Position numbers and translations under genes: made by a program. This document shows positions 10,330-23,054 of a DNA stretch of 64,000 nt, piece after piece. The stretch's first letter is position 1; every line of letters starts with the position of its first letter. Origin of the DNA: Blastobasis lacticolella (taxonomy: Eukaryota; Arthropoda; Insecta; Lepidoptera; Blastobasidae); contig LR990043.1 of the NCBI GenBank assembly GCA_905147135.1, positions 4,375,057-4,439,056 on the forward strand, in the 5' to 3' direction. Under the pieces are notes generated by a model. That model saw nothing but the letters and a program-made list of their open reading frames with translations. It did not search any database and was not told the DNA's origin.

Positions 10330-12485
10330 TTACTATAGGTGATATGAAGTAATCAACCATGAAGGCTACTTTCAGGGTCAGCCTGCTCTATCTACTTCGT
10401 TATGTTTTCAGATGGGCATCAATCCTTGTTAGGCCTCCCACGGGACCTCGTTTGTGATAAGGATAGGTCCATAATATCCCTGAGGCTTACGCAACACGTG
10501 CTAAAACAGCGCAGGCGAGACTCTTCAAGCTTAACCACGGATATCTGTCGCTACAGAGGAAATGACGTATCGTCGTGCAATTTTAAGCTATGTATTTCGA
10601 AAGTTGAAGCAACATTTAGTGAAACAATTTAGAAAACAAACTCAGACGAGACGGATTAACCTCTGCTAATTGATACTGTAACATGCACTTCAATCGCTAT
10701 TACTGGTCGGTCTAAACTCACATACAGATACAAATGTAAGTATTATTAAAATAAGCAACATAATAATAAATCCAAAACTCCCAATCGCCCAAAATAACTC
10801 AAAAAGGTTCGTGGGAAGTTACAATGGGCTACGCAAATAAAGGGTTTTCATGATATTAAACGTCCATCCTAATCGTAAGCCGTTAGGATTCCAACTTCGC
10901 GTGTGATTTCAAGAGCGTATGCCCTCCTAATGATATCCATATTTTACGAAACTCATTCAACAGAACATCATAAAGTTCATTTTTTAAATGTAAACTTTGT
11001 CATTTGGGAATTTACATCTATGTACCAAGATATAACGTTCGGAATTTAAAAGGTTTGTAAATCAGAAGATTATTCGGTATTTCCGATTATTTGCGGATTA
11101 TTTGCGGAACACGAAGCCGACACTAACCGATGGTTTACCACTTTGTATCTATTGCAGGTATGTGATAATTAGTGTCGGAGGCCAATACTCATTTTGGGTC
11201 GCTGCGTTATATACTGCATTTGTAGCAGGTACCTACCTACCTGCTTTTTACGAGCAACTAACCGTTAAGTAAGCCAGTTGGTCGATTCGCTGAAATATTA
11301 CATATAAATTTCGCCCCGTGACGGCCTTCGGCAAATTTGCTATAGTGTCGAGGTTTTACGATCAATTTCGTAATCGTGAACCAAATCAGCTGTTTCAATT
11401 TACTCGCGCCTATAAAGAATAGAAAATTGGAAATAGCTTTTCTACATACATATATATGTACCGTACTACATCTCCATATTAGACGTTTCCAAATGGCTAT
11501 CCAGCAAAGCAGAAATTAAGAATACATAGCAAAATACATCGTGTAAGTGGCGCTATTTGGTAAGTCCAGGACAGCACAGTTAGCACAAGAGTGCCCGCGA
11601 TACAGCTCGCGTGGGAGAGAGCAGTTGTTTTCTTCTCTCGATACTAAAATGAAAGAGGTTGCAGTATCTATGTCGGGCCTTTTCTGTCTTGTACCACGCG
11701 AGATCACATGTGTGCTAGCCGTGCAGATAAGTCTAGGACAATACCAGGGGTGGTGTCGGTTCAGTAAGATGACATTAAGTAGTATATTATGAATTTGAAG
11801 TCTGTTAGTAAAATATTTAGTTACAATAACATAAAGACGCTTCCAAACAATCTCTACAGGAATAGAGAAGCGATTCCTATATTAAAATAAAATCAAACGG
11901 ACCCCAAGGCCACATCTGGCCGCCGCGTAATCTTCAAAACATCCCGCAAACTAATAAGTAGGCCAGACGATTCTTCCGCCGTCCGAGGGTACCAGCAGAA
12001 ACGAAAAAATACAAGCAACATTAAAAGTTTGAAACTGTGCCCCGAGTTTCGGCCCTTACTGAATCAATTTCAACAGAACTCCGCTTATGCCTGTGCAAAT
12101 ACAAATAAAACTCAACCATAATATTTACGTCCGTCATAAAACGGCATTGTTTGTTGGAAATACGTACGCCGCTTAAAACAATATGGAAATATGTATGTAA
12201 ATGGAAATTAAGTTTAATTAAAACGTGTTCCAGTAATTTCCAGTAATTGACCAGCTATATTACGGTACAGTTTACGATTCGGCGCATTGCAATGAAATAA
12301 ATATTTATAGTTTCTTGAAATGTGTTTTCGTTGCTCGTCTACCGTAGGAAGACAAGAGTACCTACGATAGCGAATTTAGATATACTGTAGGTATTTGAAT
12401 GATGAACAAATAATGTTGCATATTGTCTGATATGAGATACGAGTACATTCATTGTTGACGACAATCACTTCACTAAACTTCTTAC
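10330..12485. other. no gene recognised
   Basis: Two kb of mostly unique-looking AT-rich DNA. CATTTTGGGTCGCTGC at 11192 is shared with 25906. Frames such as 10402-10632 and 11547-11792 have no recognisable domain. Confidence 0.4.
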
Positions 12486-12489
12486 ATAT

Positions 12490-12640
12490 TATACAACAAA
12501 GTCTCACGCCGCGTGATAAACTCAAAAAGTTCTGGACGGATTTTCATGCGGCTTTCACCAATAGACAGAGTGACTCATGAGAAAGGGTTTAAGTGTATAA
12601 TTTGTTAAGGTTACTACCCGTGCCAAAGCCGGGGCGGGTT
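12490..12640 (+). mobile_element. repeat family F copy
   Basis: ACAACAAAGTCTCACGCCGC, CGGATTTTCATGCGGCTTTC, AATAGACAGAGTGACTC, ending AAGCCGGGGCGGGTTACT. Confidence 0.5.
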
Positions 12641-12771
12641 ACTACGGAAAATACGTAACGGTCGATGTAAAGCTTTAATCATGACCCCTAAACAAGTCAT
12701 TTGATTAGTTCGCCTTATCCCATTTCCCGATAAGTTGGCACAAGGTAGCAGCCGAGCAAAAATAAATAAAT

Positions 12772-12990
12772 AGATATGCCTGGACAATTCACACAGCGCC
12801 ATCCAGCCCCCAAGTAAGCAAGGCTTGTTGTTGCAGAAAACTGATGAACCACGTATATTTTTTAAATACATAATTATCATACATACAACACCAAGTAACA
12901 GAAATTAAAATCCATCATTTCAATTTCTGCCCGGCCGGGAATCGAAAACGGCATCTTAACCAACTGAACGACTCAAGTGCATACATAGCC
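12772..12990 (-). mobile_element. SINE-B copy
   Basis: ATATGCCTGGACAATTCACA through GGCCGGGAATCGAAAAC and CAACTGAACGACTCAAG. The box B region has a short deletion. Confidence 0.7.
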
Positions 12991-12994
12991 TTAA

Positions 12995-14395
12995 TCAATG
13001 ATGACGACAAACACTTGATGAATAACTCACAGTCGATGCAAACCTATCACCATTACCCCCGAACAAGGCATTCGATTTGCTTGCCTTACCCCATTTCCGC
13101 TAAGCCAAGCCGAAAGAATATCGAATTTAATTACGGTCGTTTGATAACAAAACTTGTTACGGTATCTAGGCGCGAACTCAAACCAATACTGACGTTGATT
13201 GACAACGAACCGGGCAGTATTCGGGGGAAGATTGACAGCCCAATTATTTCGCCTGTACCGGCGCTGATCGCAGAAAACGACGTTCCGTGCGGACTAATGT
13301 ACGAGTAGTACTAATAGATTAACTAAAGATTAAGTAAGATAATTATTTGGACATTAGCTTTTGTGGTACTAAATGGACACCCTTTATTGTTATATAATTT
13401 TGACATTTTATTTTATTATTGCAAAGAAAGTTTTTGAATTTGTTTAAAATTATAAAATGTATTTTTATAATTGTTTTTATCATTCGTATGCCAATCGGCG
13501 CAACAGACAATTTGAGTGAGTAATTTTCAATTTTCATACTGGTTAGGCAAGGAGTAACGTCAGGAATGTCAGCGGCCGAGATGGCAACGTCATTGATAAG
13601 AAAAAGTGACGGTTTTCTCTATTTAAAAGCCAGGTTAATCGAAATGGTTCTTCGTTTCATTAAAATTGGTTCCGTAGTTTAGAAAATATGTAAATATATT
13701 TAAACCTGGTCCGGGGTTATCAGTCTTTTTCTGTCGGTTAGGTTACAAAAAGAAAATCTAAAACAACAAGAATTACCTGGGTCACACGAAACCTGAGAGC
13801 AAAACTCAACAGCAAATCGACTTCGACCGCTACTGTCTCAAAGAATCCAGGAATAAAATATGATGTACCTAATACCAGTAATGCTACAACCTTGTTTCTT
13901 TCAGTAGACTTGAGTAGCAATGCTGCCGCGATTGTGTCTTACGATATTGGATTCTCCTGTCCACTTCGATACAGTTTTCTATTATATTATTTCATGTTAA
14001 AACTTCGTTTTGAAAGCCGTTGAGACTTACAAGCCATTCCCCATGTAATTACTCAGTCGACTGACATTATTATTGTACGCCAAATGAGTTTTGTTGCGAA
14101 TTATTATTTTGAAGTGTAATTATTTAGAAATGTAATTGTGGAAGCGGAAAGGTCACGTCGCCCTTTCATTCACTTTGTGTAGGGATTTTGTGAAATGGAG
14201 ATCAATAAATATAAACGTTAATATTTTGTGTACGGTAACGATCACAGATCATTTATTGAGTGGCATTTGGCGCTGTCAATTGCAAAGGAGTATTGTTATA
14301 CTAATTTGTGTTTTTACTAGGTTGGTTCGAAAGTTTACAGTTAATGCCTAATGTTAATGTATAATGTTAATAAAATATTTACAAACGCAATGTTA
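12995..14395. other. no gene recognised
   Basis: The longest frame (13015-13308) has no known motif and no coding-like context. The rest is AT-rich. Confidence 0.4.
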
Positions 14396-14401
14396 ATGGT
14401 A

Positions 14402-14500
14402 GGCCTCAACAAGGTGGACCGATGACCTGGTAAAGATCGCAGGTACCAGCAGGACCGACCTTTGTGGAGATCTCTGGGGGAGGCATATGCCCAGCCCTTC
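14402..14500 (+). mobile_element. LINE-C 3' fragment
   Basis: AGGTGGACCGATGACCTGGT ... TTTGTGGAGATCTCTGGGGG ... CATATGCCCAGC matches 24420-24545. Confidence 0.55.
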
Positions 14501-14544
14501 TTTTTTCTTTTATAATAAAAAATATTAAATTACTACCTAACTAG

Positions 14545-14635
14545 TAAACAAATAAATTTTCTTTTCGAAAGATATATTTAATGTCCTAATCAATAATGAA
14601 AATTTAAGTTTGAGTTTGAGTTTGAAAAAAAATCC
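14545..14635 (+). mobile_element. LINE 3' tail with (TTTGAG)n
   Basis: GATATATTTAATGTCCTAAT followed by CAATAATGAAAATTTAAG and GTTTGAGTTTGAGTTTGA. The same tail occurs at 49873-49930 with (GAATT)n. Confidence 0.45.
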
Positions 14636-15298
14636 GGCCCTAACTTGCCTGTTAACCACCCACTTGAGCTGAAGCGTTGGATCACCACAAATTAAAAGCA
14701 ACTTGAAGGCAAATGAGAAAAGCAATTTCTTTGCCGGCCTATCCGGCTGAACTTCGGTTTTATTTTTGTTAGATAATCCCCAATTAGGAACTTTGTTCTT
14801 CGTTAATCTTTAGCTACTTAATTTGATGCGCACTCCGGAGTTCGCTTAAGTACTAACAGTTCTCGTCTACCCACTTCTGCGTTTCTTATCGCAAGTCTTA
14901 AAGATACACTTTATACGTATATATATAGTAACATGAGGTTTGTGTGTAAAGAGTAAAGTGGAGAAAGCAAAGTTATTGTAGGAAAGCGGACCCTGGCTGT
15001 AGCTGGGATTGACCGCTCGGATGATGATTATGATAAGGTAACATAAGGTTTGGCGAAAGATCCAGCGTATATGTCAAAACAGGGTTTCGCAAATTATTTA
15101 AATTTTCGGACTAGTGACTATTCGTAACTTTGCTTTGAACTGGAGATTTGACAAAAGCACGCGCACGGGATTTTGATTTACCCTTAGATCATCGTATGTC
15201 TGATGATCATGATGAAGAACTCAATCTAGGCATATGCCTATATATTTTGTTACGATAAATATGTAATCAAATGTTCCAGAAATGCCACGTGCAGTGTT

Positions 15299-15331
15299 CT
15301 TATTATAGAATAGACTCTATTCTATAATAAG
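15299..15331. repeat. 33-bp perfect palindrome
   Basis: Arms CTTATTATAGAATAGA (15299-15314) and TCTATTCTATAATAAG (15316-15331) around a single C. Confidence 0.85.
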
Positions 15332-16344
15332 GACATTGTGCCCCGTAGCACAGCCTTAGCTAAGCTGGTACGTAAATTGCTCATTTGATTAAACTAATAA
15401 CAGGCGTTCCGTTTTGGCTGGAGCCGAAAGGTAGTTATACAATTTATGTGTCGTGTCTCTAATGCGTCGCATCCAAACCGGGGGTATTAGTCTAAAAGTT
15501 GGAATGCCCTACTATGTCCTACTAAGAGAACTGAAACACTGAAAAACCACTTTCAAGTAATATGAATACACAAATTTTTATTTGTGTATTTATAATTTTT
15601 ATCCTAAACAATTATACGGACACAACGAACCATCCTCAACCGAAAACTTGGATAAACTCCGCCTTTCACAAGCGAATTGAAAATTTCGGTTTCAGTTTAT
15701 ACGGCCTCGGGGCGTATTCGGGGAACTTCTTTTTATAAAACCGAATCGACAGCTCTGTAATAGATACTGAAGTGTATTTACGACGGAATAAAGTTTGTTT
15801 TTATATATTACGCTAAGCCCTTGCGGGAATCCTTTCCCTTTTTCTGGTGAAAATAAAAAAGGTTCTCGCTTTTAATACTTGTACAGAGTACATTAGGAGC
15901 TGAGTTAGGTTGGTAGCTGGAGCGGCAGACTGGGAAATACAGGTGAATAGGAAATTATACCTATATACATTATGTAGGAAGATTGAAGAGACAGTTCAGT
16001 TTAAAATCTACATTTTACCTACAGTAGTAGTAGTATAGTAGATACAGTAGTATCATTTGTAGTAGGTACATACCTACGGACGATGATGCAGAAAATTTAC
16101 TGGTTTCCGAAATAATCGTTGCTTAACTTACGTGTTTGGGTCACTAGAATCCAATTTAAATTCTTTCGATCCAATAGAGTTGGACAGAAAGGGTTATGTA
16201 GATGAATTATTATTCATTCGACTGAGTGACCTTATAAGGGTTCCGTTGTAACTGCCCTAAAAATAAAATATTATAGGGCTATTAAGCATTATTAGTTTCA
16301 TAATAAAAAACGATTTCGAACGATGAGCGACAAAATATACGGTA

Positions 16345-16640
16345 AATGGAGTTCGAATCCCACTGCGGCCATGTAACAATATTTCTCTTCTGAGTTACGT
16401 ACCTACATGTAGATAAATGTTAAATGATGCTCTTATAATGAGGGAAAACGTGATGAAACCTGTACATTCAGGCAACTGAATGTGTAACCACGATTCAATC
16501 TGGTCTGGTAGCAGGGTCACGGACTAATTATCTGATCTGCCAAATCCTGGATCATGGTTAAGGCGGACCGGGTCCCTCGTGCGCGAGGGCACAACTGGGA
16601 TATTATAATTATTATTTAAAGATGATAATTATTATTTTTA
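16345..16640 (+). mobile_element. SINE-A copy with partial tRNA head
   Basis: Starts at the box B region (GAGTTCGAATCCCACTGCGG) and continues through AATGATGCTCTTATAATGAG to a diverged ATTATT-rich tail. Confidence 0.7.
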
Positions 16641-16644
16641 TTAG

Positions 16645-17970
16645 TAATAATATACGATCATGGGGTGCCAATCAGCTGCCGTTCAATCGACTGTGAATTC
16701 AGTTTCATATACCAGTTTGTCTAGAAAACGAATTGACATGTCAAAGTGAAAACCATATGTTTCTTTACAGCTACGCGTTTTTTAGTTCTTTAAATTTACT
16801 TAAGTTTTATCTAAATATTAGTTTTATTTATATACTTTAGCTGATCCTATGGCGTTCCTGAACGTCAAAACTCAGTACTTCTCTGGTCGCCTCCGTAGAT
16901 CCTGTCTGAACAGGCGTTGCAGCGGTAGAAGTGAGTTGTAGGAAAGAATACCCCTCAAAAAGCGCACCAATAAAAACTAACGCAAAAGAGATAGGTACCT
17001 ATAGGAGTTACGGAACCCTCTTAAGGGCATTGCTACTCGCGAAGACATAACCGTACGTAAGTCGACGGTACTCGATAGTCTCCGGCTACGCATATAGGAT
17101 ATGTATGTACATAAGCCGAAGGGAAGGATACGGCGTAAAACTAAGCGAAACGCTTCCAGGCCAGTGCAATAGACATTTATTGAAATTATGGCGTCATATC
17201 GGGGCACGATCTCCAGTGGACCCTTTCCCAGGATAGAATTTAATGAGGCGATGGGTTACTTACCCTTCTATAAGTGTCGGATTCCCTTAAATAACTCGTG
17301 ATCTTGACGGTTGATGGGCACGCTTTTTGTACGGATACCAGTAAACCTTACCCGACTTTAATTCTATACTCGTTGGTTAAAACTGTATTCAAATCCTTTG
17401 CGTGCTTTAGAAGCACTTAATGACCAAACAAGCTAAGCTTATTTCAAAATAGTTAATACTATGTTTAGTGATTAGTAAGCTTGTTTAATTGAAATTGGAT
17501 CAGAAGATATGAGTACTTATATTATGTAGAAAATGCAACAGTGAAGTATGCAAGTGTCGGAAAAGCAAAGTGGCCAATAACTGAGGCCTTCCCATCCTCT
17601 GGAACAAAGGCTGAACTTTATATACAGGATCCTGGTTGCAATTCTGACATTATCTAAAAAGAGGATGCACTATGCCACAACAATAGTGTGCAGCTGAAAC
17701 AACAATAGAATAAAACGTTTAGAAATGGTTGCCGTCAATGCCGGCCATTGTTTATCAGCCAATTAATGCAGTAAAACTATTTCCCGTTTAGAAACCCTTC
17801 AAAGAAACTTTAAAAACACAAGAGGTTTCCTTTCTTCCAATCAAAACGAAGAACTAGAAATCGAAACGTTGAAGTTTCCAATCAACAAACTCTCGAGCTA
17901 AACGCATGGCTGCGGCCAGCTCGGTAATAGGATTCTGATGTCAATCACGACCTGCATTTCCGTGATAGCA
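16645..17970. other. no gene recognised
   Basis: No reading frame above background and no repeat partner seen up to the MADF element. Confidence 0.4.
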
Positions 17971-18274
17971 TGGCACATTTACACTCAGCCTTGTTGGGCA
18001 GGGAAGTGAGCAGGGAAGTGGGCAGCGCGAGTATGTAAATAGGTTACTCGCGTTGTCACTGCCCATGCCGCTGCCACTGCCCTACACTCCCTCGATTGTC
18101 GGTTTTTCGCGCGGAAGTCAAAGGACAGGCAGCGCGAGCGCGAGTGACTGTTTACATTCTCGCTCATTTGCCGCGGCAGTGCGACCGAGAAAGAACGTGC
18201 TACGCTACGTGTTGTAACCCGACTACGGCAATTCATTTATTTATCTGTCCTGACCTGACTCCTGTGTTTTTATT

Positions 18275-18631
18275 ATGGCACCGCCACAGGAGTGGTGTAA
18301 TGATACAATATTGAAGTTTTTAGAACTATATGAAATTGAGCGGGTAATATGGGATCCTCATGATAAAAACCATAAATTGAAGCATAAAGTGCACGATGCG
18401 TGGAATCGCATCAGTATGATTTTGGATGATATCCCAATAGAAGAGTTAAAATCGAAAAAGAAGTCGCTTATGGCGACGTTTCGACCGCTTCTAAAAAAAA
18501 AGAGAGCATCCATGCGTTCCGGAGCCGGTGATGAAGATGTGTTCCAACCAATATGGTTTGCGTATGAAATTATGGAAAGATTTTTGAGCACAGTATATGA
18601 TGTTGAGGAGACAATAAATACGGACAATTAA
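18275..18631 (+). CDS. MADF-domain DNA-binding protein, transposon-associated
   Basis: A 118-residue intact frame. It fits the MADF (Myb/SANT-like) fold almost end to end: FLELYEIERVIWD (15-27), DAWNRISMILDD (41-52), LKSKKKSLMATFR (58-70), and a closing block SGAGDEDVFQPIWFAYEIM (82-100) followed by FL. The SGAG...W.aYE..xFL ending is characteristic of the many transposon-linked MADF proteins of arthropods, as far as I recall. The ATG at 18275 is the first in frame, and an AATAAA polyadenylation signal (18631-18636) overlaps the TAA stop, so the unit is a compact complete gene. It sits centrally between the inverted repeats. No signal peptide or membrane segment is seen. It likely binds DNA, perhaps the element's own ends; a domesticated host regulator is a less likely alternative. 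Confidence 0.78.
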   Translation: MAPPQEWCNDTILKFLELYEIERVIWDPHDKNHKLKHKVHDAWNRISMILDDIPIEELKSKKKSLMATFRPLLKKKRASMRSGAGDEDVFQPIWFAYEIMERFLSTVYDVEETINTDN

Positions 18632-18636
18632 ATAAA
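18631..18636 (+). terminator. AATAAA polyadenylation signal overlapping the MADF stop codon
   Basis: The last base of the TAA stop is the first base of AATAAA. Confidence 0.55.
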
Positions 18637-19079
18637 ATATCTTCTCTGACGACGGCGTTTTTTATTTCTTTTTAATACATTTAAATAATTATTTATACTG
18701 AGTAGACATAATGCTGTCGCACTAAGAATCTCCACGTCAGTCATTGTTGCGAGTTGAGCAGTAAAGAAGTATGAAGGCTGAGTGTGAACACTCACTCGCG
18801 TCGTTATTGCCGCAGAAGTATTTAGGGAAATATTTCCGGCAGCGACATGAGCAGTGGCAGTGGCTGAGTGTAAATGTGGTAGCAGACTCAGTGCAATTAC
18901 AGGCACACGAGCCGTGCATGAAGATAGTTACACGTATCAATGCATGCTTCTAAATTAGCTTGCAGGTGTCGGAGGAAACATTCTTGTGTGTTTACAAAGA
19001 AAGTAGAGTAGGTATACGTGAAGAAGGTATTCCTTCATCATACTTCCTTTATATAAATTTTAATTATCATCTTAGCGTC

Positions 19080-19200
19080 TATCCCGCTTTCTTATCCATT
19101 CTTCTCCACTTCGCCCAGAGTTCGGCATTCTCGTGTCGCATCCGACTCGGTGATGTCAATCCATCGCTTCATAGGATGCCCACGGGATCTCTTTCTCGAT
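19080..19200 (-). mobile_element. second copy of the GRPKKR-type LINE fragment
   Basis: Similar at DNA level to 6413-6540 (shared ...CCATTCTTCTCCA...TTCGGCATTCTCG...CATCCGACTC...GATGTCAATCC). Too short for clade assignment. Confidence 0.45.
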
Positions 19201-19282
19201 ACCGACAGGTTTAGATCACATATATCCCGCTCATCCCAGGGGCTTACTTAAAGCCGTTAAGCTTTATGTATGTATGTGCCTA

Positions 19283-19510
19283 CAAGCTTTGGCTCGCGAC
19301 TTCGTTTGCGTAGAATTCGGCTCTACATTCCGGGCCCGTTCCCGCGGGAACCACAATAAAATTCGGGATAAATTGTAGCCTATGTGCTAATGTGGGTAAT
19401 ATGCCACGTTACTGCCAAATTTCATCAAAATCCGTTCAGTACTTTTTGCGTGAACAAGTAACAAAAATCCATCCATCCTCACAAACTTATATATGTACGA
19501 TTAGTAATAT
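19283..19510 (+). mobile_element. repeat family G ('GCGACTTCGT') copy
   Basis: TTGGCTCGCGACTTCGTTTG, CCCGTTCCCGCGGGAACCAC, AAATCCGTTCAGTACTTTTT and GTGAACAAGTAACAAAAATC, a widespread lepidopteran interspersed repeat. I recall Helitron-like descriptions of related repeats but cannot verify the class. Confidence 0.5.
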
Positions 19511-19539
19511 GTTTAATATGTTTAGGCCTGTTTGACATT

Positions 19540-19865
19540 ATGCCTACAGCTACATTCTATCATCGCACAGCTCGCCACCGACAGGGAAGTTCATCCTCAC
19601 ACCTTGGAGCCAAATTGGTCGTGAACTGTGCGATTCTAAAGGACCTTTCTCATACGCACACTAAGGTTATGGAATCTACCTGGAGAGGCTTTCCCTGGAG
19701 AGTACAACATGGAGTTCTTCAAGAAAGGGGTAAAAAGGTTTTTGCGGGGTCGGCAACGCGTGGGTGGCGCCCGTGGTATTGCAAACGTCCATAGACTGCG
19801 GTGACTGCTTACCATCAGGCAGGCCGTAAGCTTGTTTGCCACCTTAGTGGTATAAAAAAAAAGGC
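19540..19865 (+). mobile_element. LINE-B 3' end
   Basis: A degraded ORF2 tail (..TWRGFPWRVQHGVLQERGKK.. in one frame, resembling WxxLPGEVFPxEYNMEFFKKG in the ancestral one). It ends in GGCAGGCCGTAAGCTTG, TTGCCACCTTAGTGGTATAA and a poly-A run. Four further pieces occur in the window. Confidence 0.6.
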
Positions 19866-19869
19866 CTTG

Positions 19870-22650
19870 GGCCACATTATATGAATGAATGAATGAAAAT
19901 TCTTTATTGCTTTATATAATCTGATTCAAAATTGCGTATTGTACCGAGAACGAAATTTATCTTCTCAAACATTCCTTCATAATCCAATTACTGTTGTCAT
20001 CAGGCAAGAATCTAATTTATCTTCAAATACTTGTAAATGTATTCGAAATAGCCGTCGAGGCTCGGGTAAATAAACCTAAAATCGGCGTATCTAAGAACTG
20101 AAACTGGGGGTTAGGCTGGCTACACCTAATATCCAGCTTCTGGGGATCTTTGGATTATGCTTGACAACAAAAGTCGGATTCGGCCTTCTGTCCAGTTATC
20201 TCATGTTTTATTTTGGGCTATTCACCTCAACGGAAGGGTTCCGATCGGACCATCCGATACGGGGAGGTATTACCGATGAATGAGTCAGTGCTGCCAGGCC
20301 TGTTTGAGTATTGGCCAATAGATAAGTCAAAAAAGCGCTACAATCCGCTAAACAAGAGTGATTTAAAAAGAGCGCCAGATTTTTACAATTAGGAGTTAAA
20401 ATCCACAATCACACCTAATGTTTGTCTAACTAAGAAATTAGTTATTTGGCTTCTACTAGAGCGGCACAAACAGGAGCTCGTTGCGCTAGCTCAGTTATTG
20501 GTTATGTTACGTACCTATATCATGTTCACTCTAGGTCTTTTGAACTAAAATTTGACATATTTCGGTATATTTTAGACATATTTCGATAAAGCGCTAGATT
20601 TTCCGATAGGAGTCAAATATTAAAAATGGGAGTTGATTACCCAGAAATTACGCTAGATCTAGCGCCGAAAGCGCTAAAATGGCAGCACTGGAATGAGTAA
20701 TACCAAGATGACCTCTCGCGTTTCGGGTGTGTGTGAAGAAACTATAAACTGGCTGTTTCGTTTCAATCCCATTTCCAGGGTCCATTTTTGTGCGATGAAT
20801 TGTTGGATGTAGGGAATATATTGTTATATCAGCATGCGTAGAGAATATTGAAGTGTTCCTTGCGATGGATGGTTGAGGGCATTTACATTTTGCAATAATA
20901 TCGGGTTGTGGTCTAATATAGGTGTAGGTACCCTAAAAGTTAATTCTTGGGCGGTTGGTATACTACAGACATACCTAATAGAATAGCACAAACCTTATTT
21001 TAATTCAGGGTTTTGGTATTGGTGGTTGGTTAGTCTATTGGTACGTATTAAACTTGTTTTCTTTCTAGTAAGTGGGACGAAATGGAATTTAGAGTGGCGC
21101 TCATAAATGCATTATCACTTTTAGATATATATCTTTGGTGCATTGTAAAAGAAATGTAGGTAATTGGCTAAAAGAGGCTATTAGCTGCTGTCCAATAACT
21201 AATTCTTTAATTGCAGTTTTTTTAATAGGTAAAAAATACTTGGCCCTATTTAAATTAAAATTAAAATATTTTTGATAATATAGCCTCGAAATTTTATTTT
21301 TAATTTAGTAAGTAATAAATTTAAAAATATTTGCACATAATGTTAACTTCTTTAAAAGGAAAACTGAAAAACTGATTTTGAATTGTAATAAAAAATCACT
21401 ACAAGCGATTTTCATTTTAAATGTTTTCCACTTTATTCCCTTTCGAACAGCAAGCTACATGCTATAAAACCTTTTAACAGCTGCACAGGAATGTGAATTT
21501 TAAGGTAGTAATGCAATTATGAACGCGACCGTACCGTGGAAAATGACTGAAAATAAAAAAGACGACATATCGTGGATAAAGTCAAATCACTAAAAGCTAG
21601 AACTATAGAAACTCTACGAGAAAAAGGCTACTGTATTATTTAGGGTAGTTGATGGTCTACAAGCTGTATAAATCGTAATGTCACGCAATTTAACATGACT
21701 GTTAACAACCTGAATAAAATAAATAAATAAAATTAGAATACGAATTAGGTCGCGCACAGAACTAAATATCGGAATCAAATGCGCGGACAGCGAGACAATG
21801 CGCTATTATTAGTCGAACAACCCGCCTGGATAACAAACAAGGCATTTTATAGACTTCCTGGTGTTATTCTTGGAGAGGATTGGTGCTGAGGTATAGACGT
21901 ATATACATAAATTATATTACGTTATTGTTTGCCAGGGGTTCGATTCTGGTACGGAAATCGTCTCAGTTGGAGTAACATTACAATTGCATCGCATGTCAAA
22001 CGTGTAATTGTTATTCAAATGACAGATGTTGAGTTGCAACTTTCTAAAGTTCGAACTTTTTCACAATTCGTTTTCTGGTACTTTAGTTGCATTACGTTTT
22101 TATATGGCTGTTGGTACTCCAGTAATAAATAAATTACTAAGTTGCATATTTCTTATTTATCAAACTGCCTTCAATTCTGTCAACAAAAACGTGTCAAAGG
22201 TCGAACAATGCTTTAACTGCAATTTAACTGGGATGATGCTGGGACTGACTCGATACCTCGACGTAGTTATAGTAACATCACAGTTACATTGCAACATAAT
22301 AACAACTGCATTGCACACCAGAATCGGTACCCAGTGCTTGCAATATTATTGTAACAGATGCTTAAGCTGGCAAATACTCAATCTCTACTCAGCGGGGTAA
22401 GAAAATAATATAAGATGTTTTAGGCACCTAATTAGAATTACTAGATGTATTTGTGTAATATTGGTTTTACCGTTTTATTGTAGTGTCCGTCTGGTGTAAG
22501 CATCATTTTATAAACACCAAATTCCTAGAAATCAAGCAAAGATTTTAGTATTCCAATTGTATTACTAAAAATTATAAATACTTATCATGCAAACTATCGA
22601 TACTTGCTATTGTTGAATACAGAACATGATTATTTTAGTCAAACATTTTT
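19870..22650. other. no gene recognised
   Basis: AT-rich. 21960-22360 has many GCAA/TTGC-type words (AACATTACAATTGCATCG, CACAGTTACATTGCAAC), loosely like 44895-45050 (TTGTAACTGCATTACAATCG), possibly an old shared element. The 124-aa frame at 22026 looks non-coding. Confidence 0.35.
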
Positions 22651-22652
22651 TT

Positions 22653-22706
22653 ACACCACTAAGGTGGCAAACAAGCTTAAGGCCCGCCTGATGGTAAGCA
22701 GGTAAA
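22653..22706 (-). mobile_element. LINE-B 3' terminal fragment
   Basis: Reverse complement of the LINE-B terminus: CACCACTAAGGTGGCAAACA followed by AGCTTAAGGCC. Confidence 0.5.
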
Positions 22707-23054
22707 ACATAATAATTAAAAAACATCTCGACCAACACTGGCCATATTTGATTAAATTTACGCGAACAAAGGCGATTGCTATACCTAACTGAAATTTAAA
22801 AATGAACCATTGAATTACAAGGATTCAACTCTCTAACGAAGTAAAACACTTTACAAAACTGCTTAATTCAATACGGTTCGAGAAACCTTCAAAGCAAGAA
22901 TGCAGAAGCATTCAATTTGTTTGGATGATCGATAATAAATTGAACTGCGTGAGACTCTGCCAAGATCTAATTTAGGACCTTTGTTACTCTGCACCTGCAT
23001 ATGCGGCCATCTCAAATTATAGTAGGTACAGTTTGGTTGGGTTTAATAATTGTG

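Larger units (their letters stand above)
17974..18878 (+). mobile_element. 0.9-kb inverted-repeat element carrying a MADF gene
   Basis: Ends are a perfect 17-bp inverted repeat, CACATTTACACTCAGCC (17974-17990) and its complement (18862-18878). Just inside the left end is a direct repeat GCAGGGAAGTG (17998-18008, 18010-18020), and both ends are rich in GCAGTGGC-like motifs that could be protein-binding sites. The pentamer TAGCA lies just outside both ends (17966-17970, 18880-18884) but is offset by a few bases, so it is only a candidate target duplication. There is no transposase. MADF proteins accompany the transposase in PIF/Harbinger elements, so this may be an internally deleted relative that kept the accessory gene; that assignment is inferred. 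Confidence 0.68.

Noticed and set aside
17966..18884. TAGCA as target duplication of the MADF element
   Set aside because: The pentamers are not flush with the inverted repeats and five bases can match by chance; kept only as a candidate.
22026..22400. 124-aa frame
   Set aside because: No domain and AT-driven composition; it overlaps words shared with 44.9-45.05 kb, suggesting old repeat DNA.
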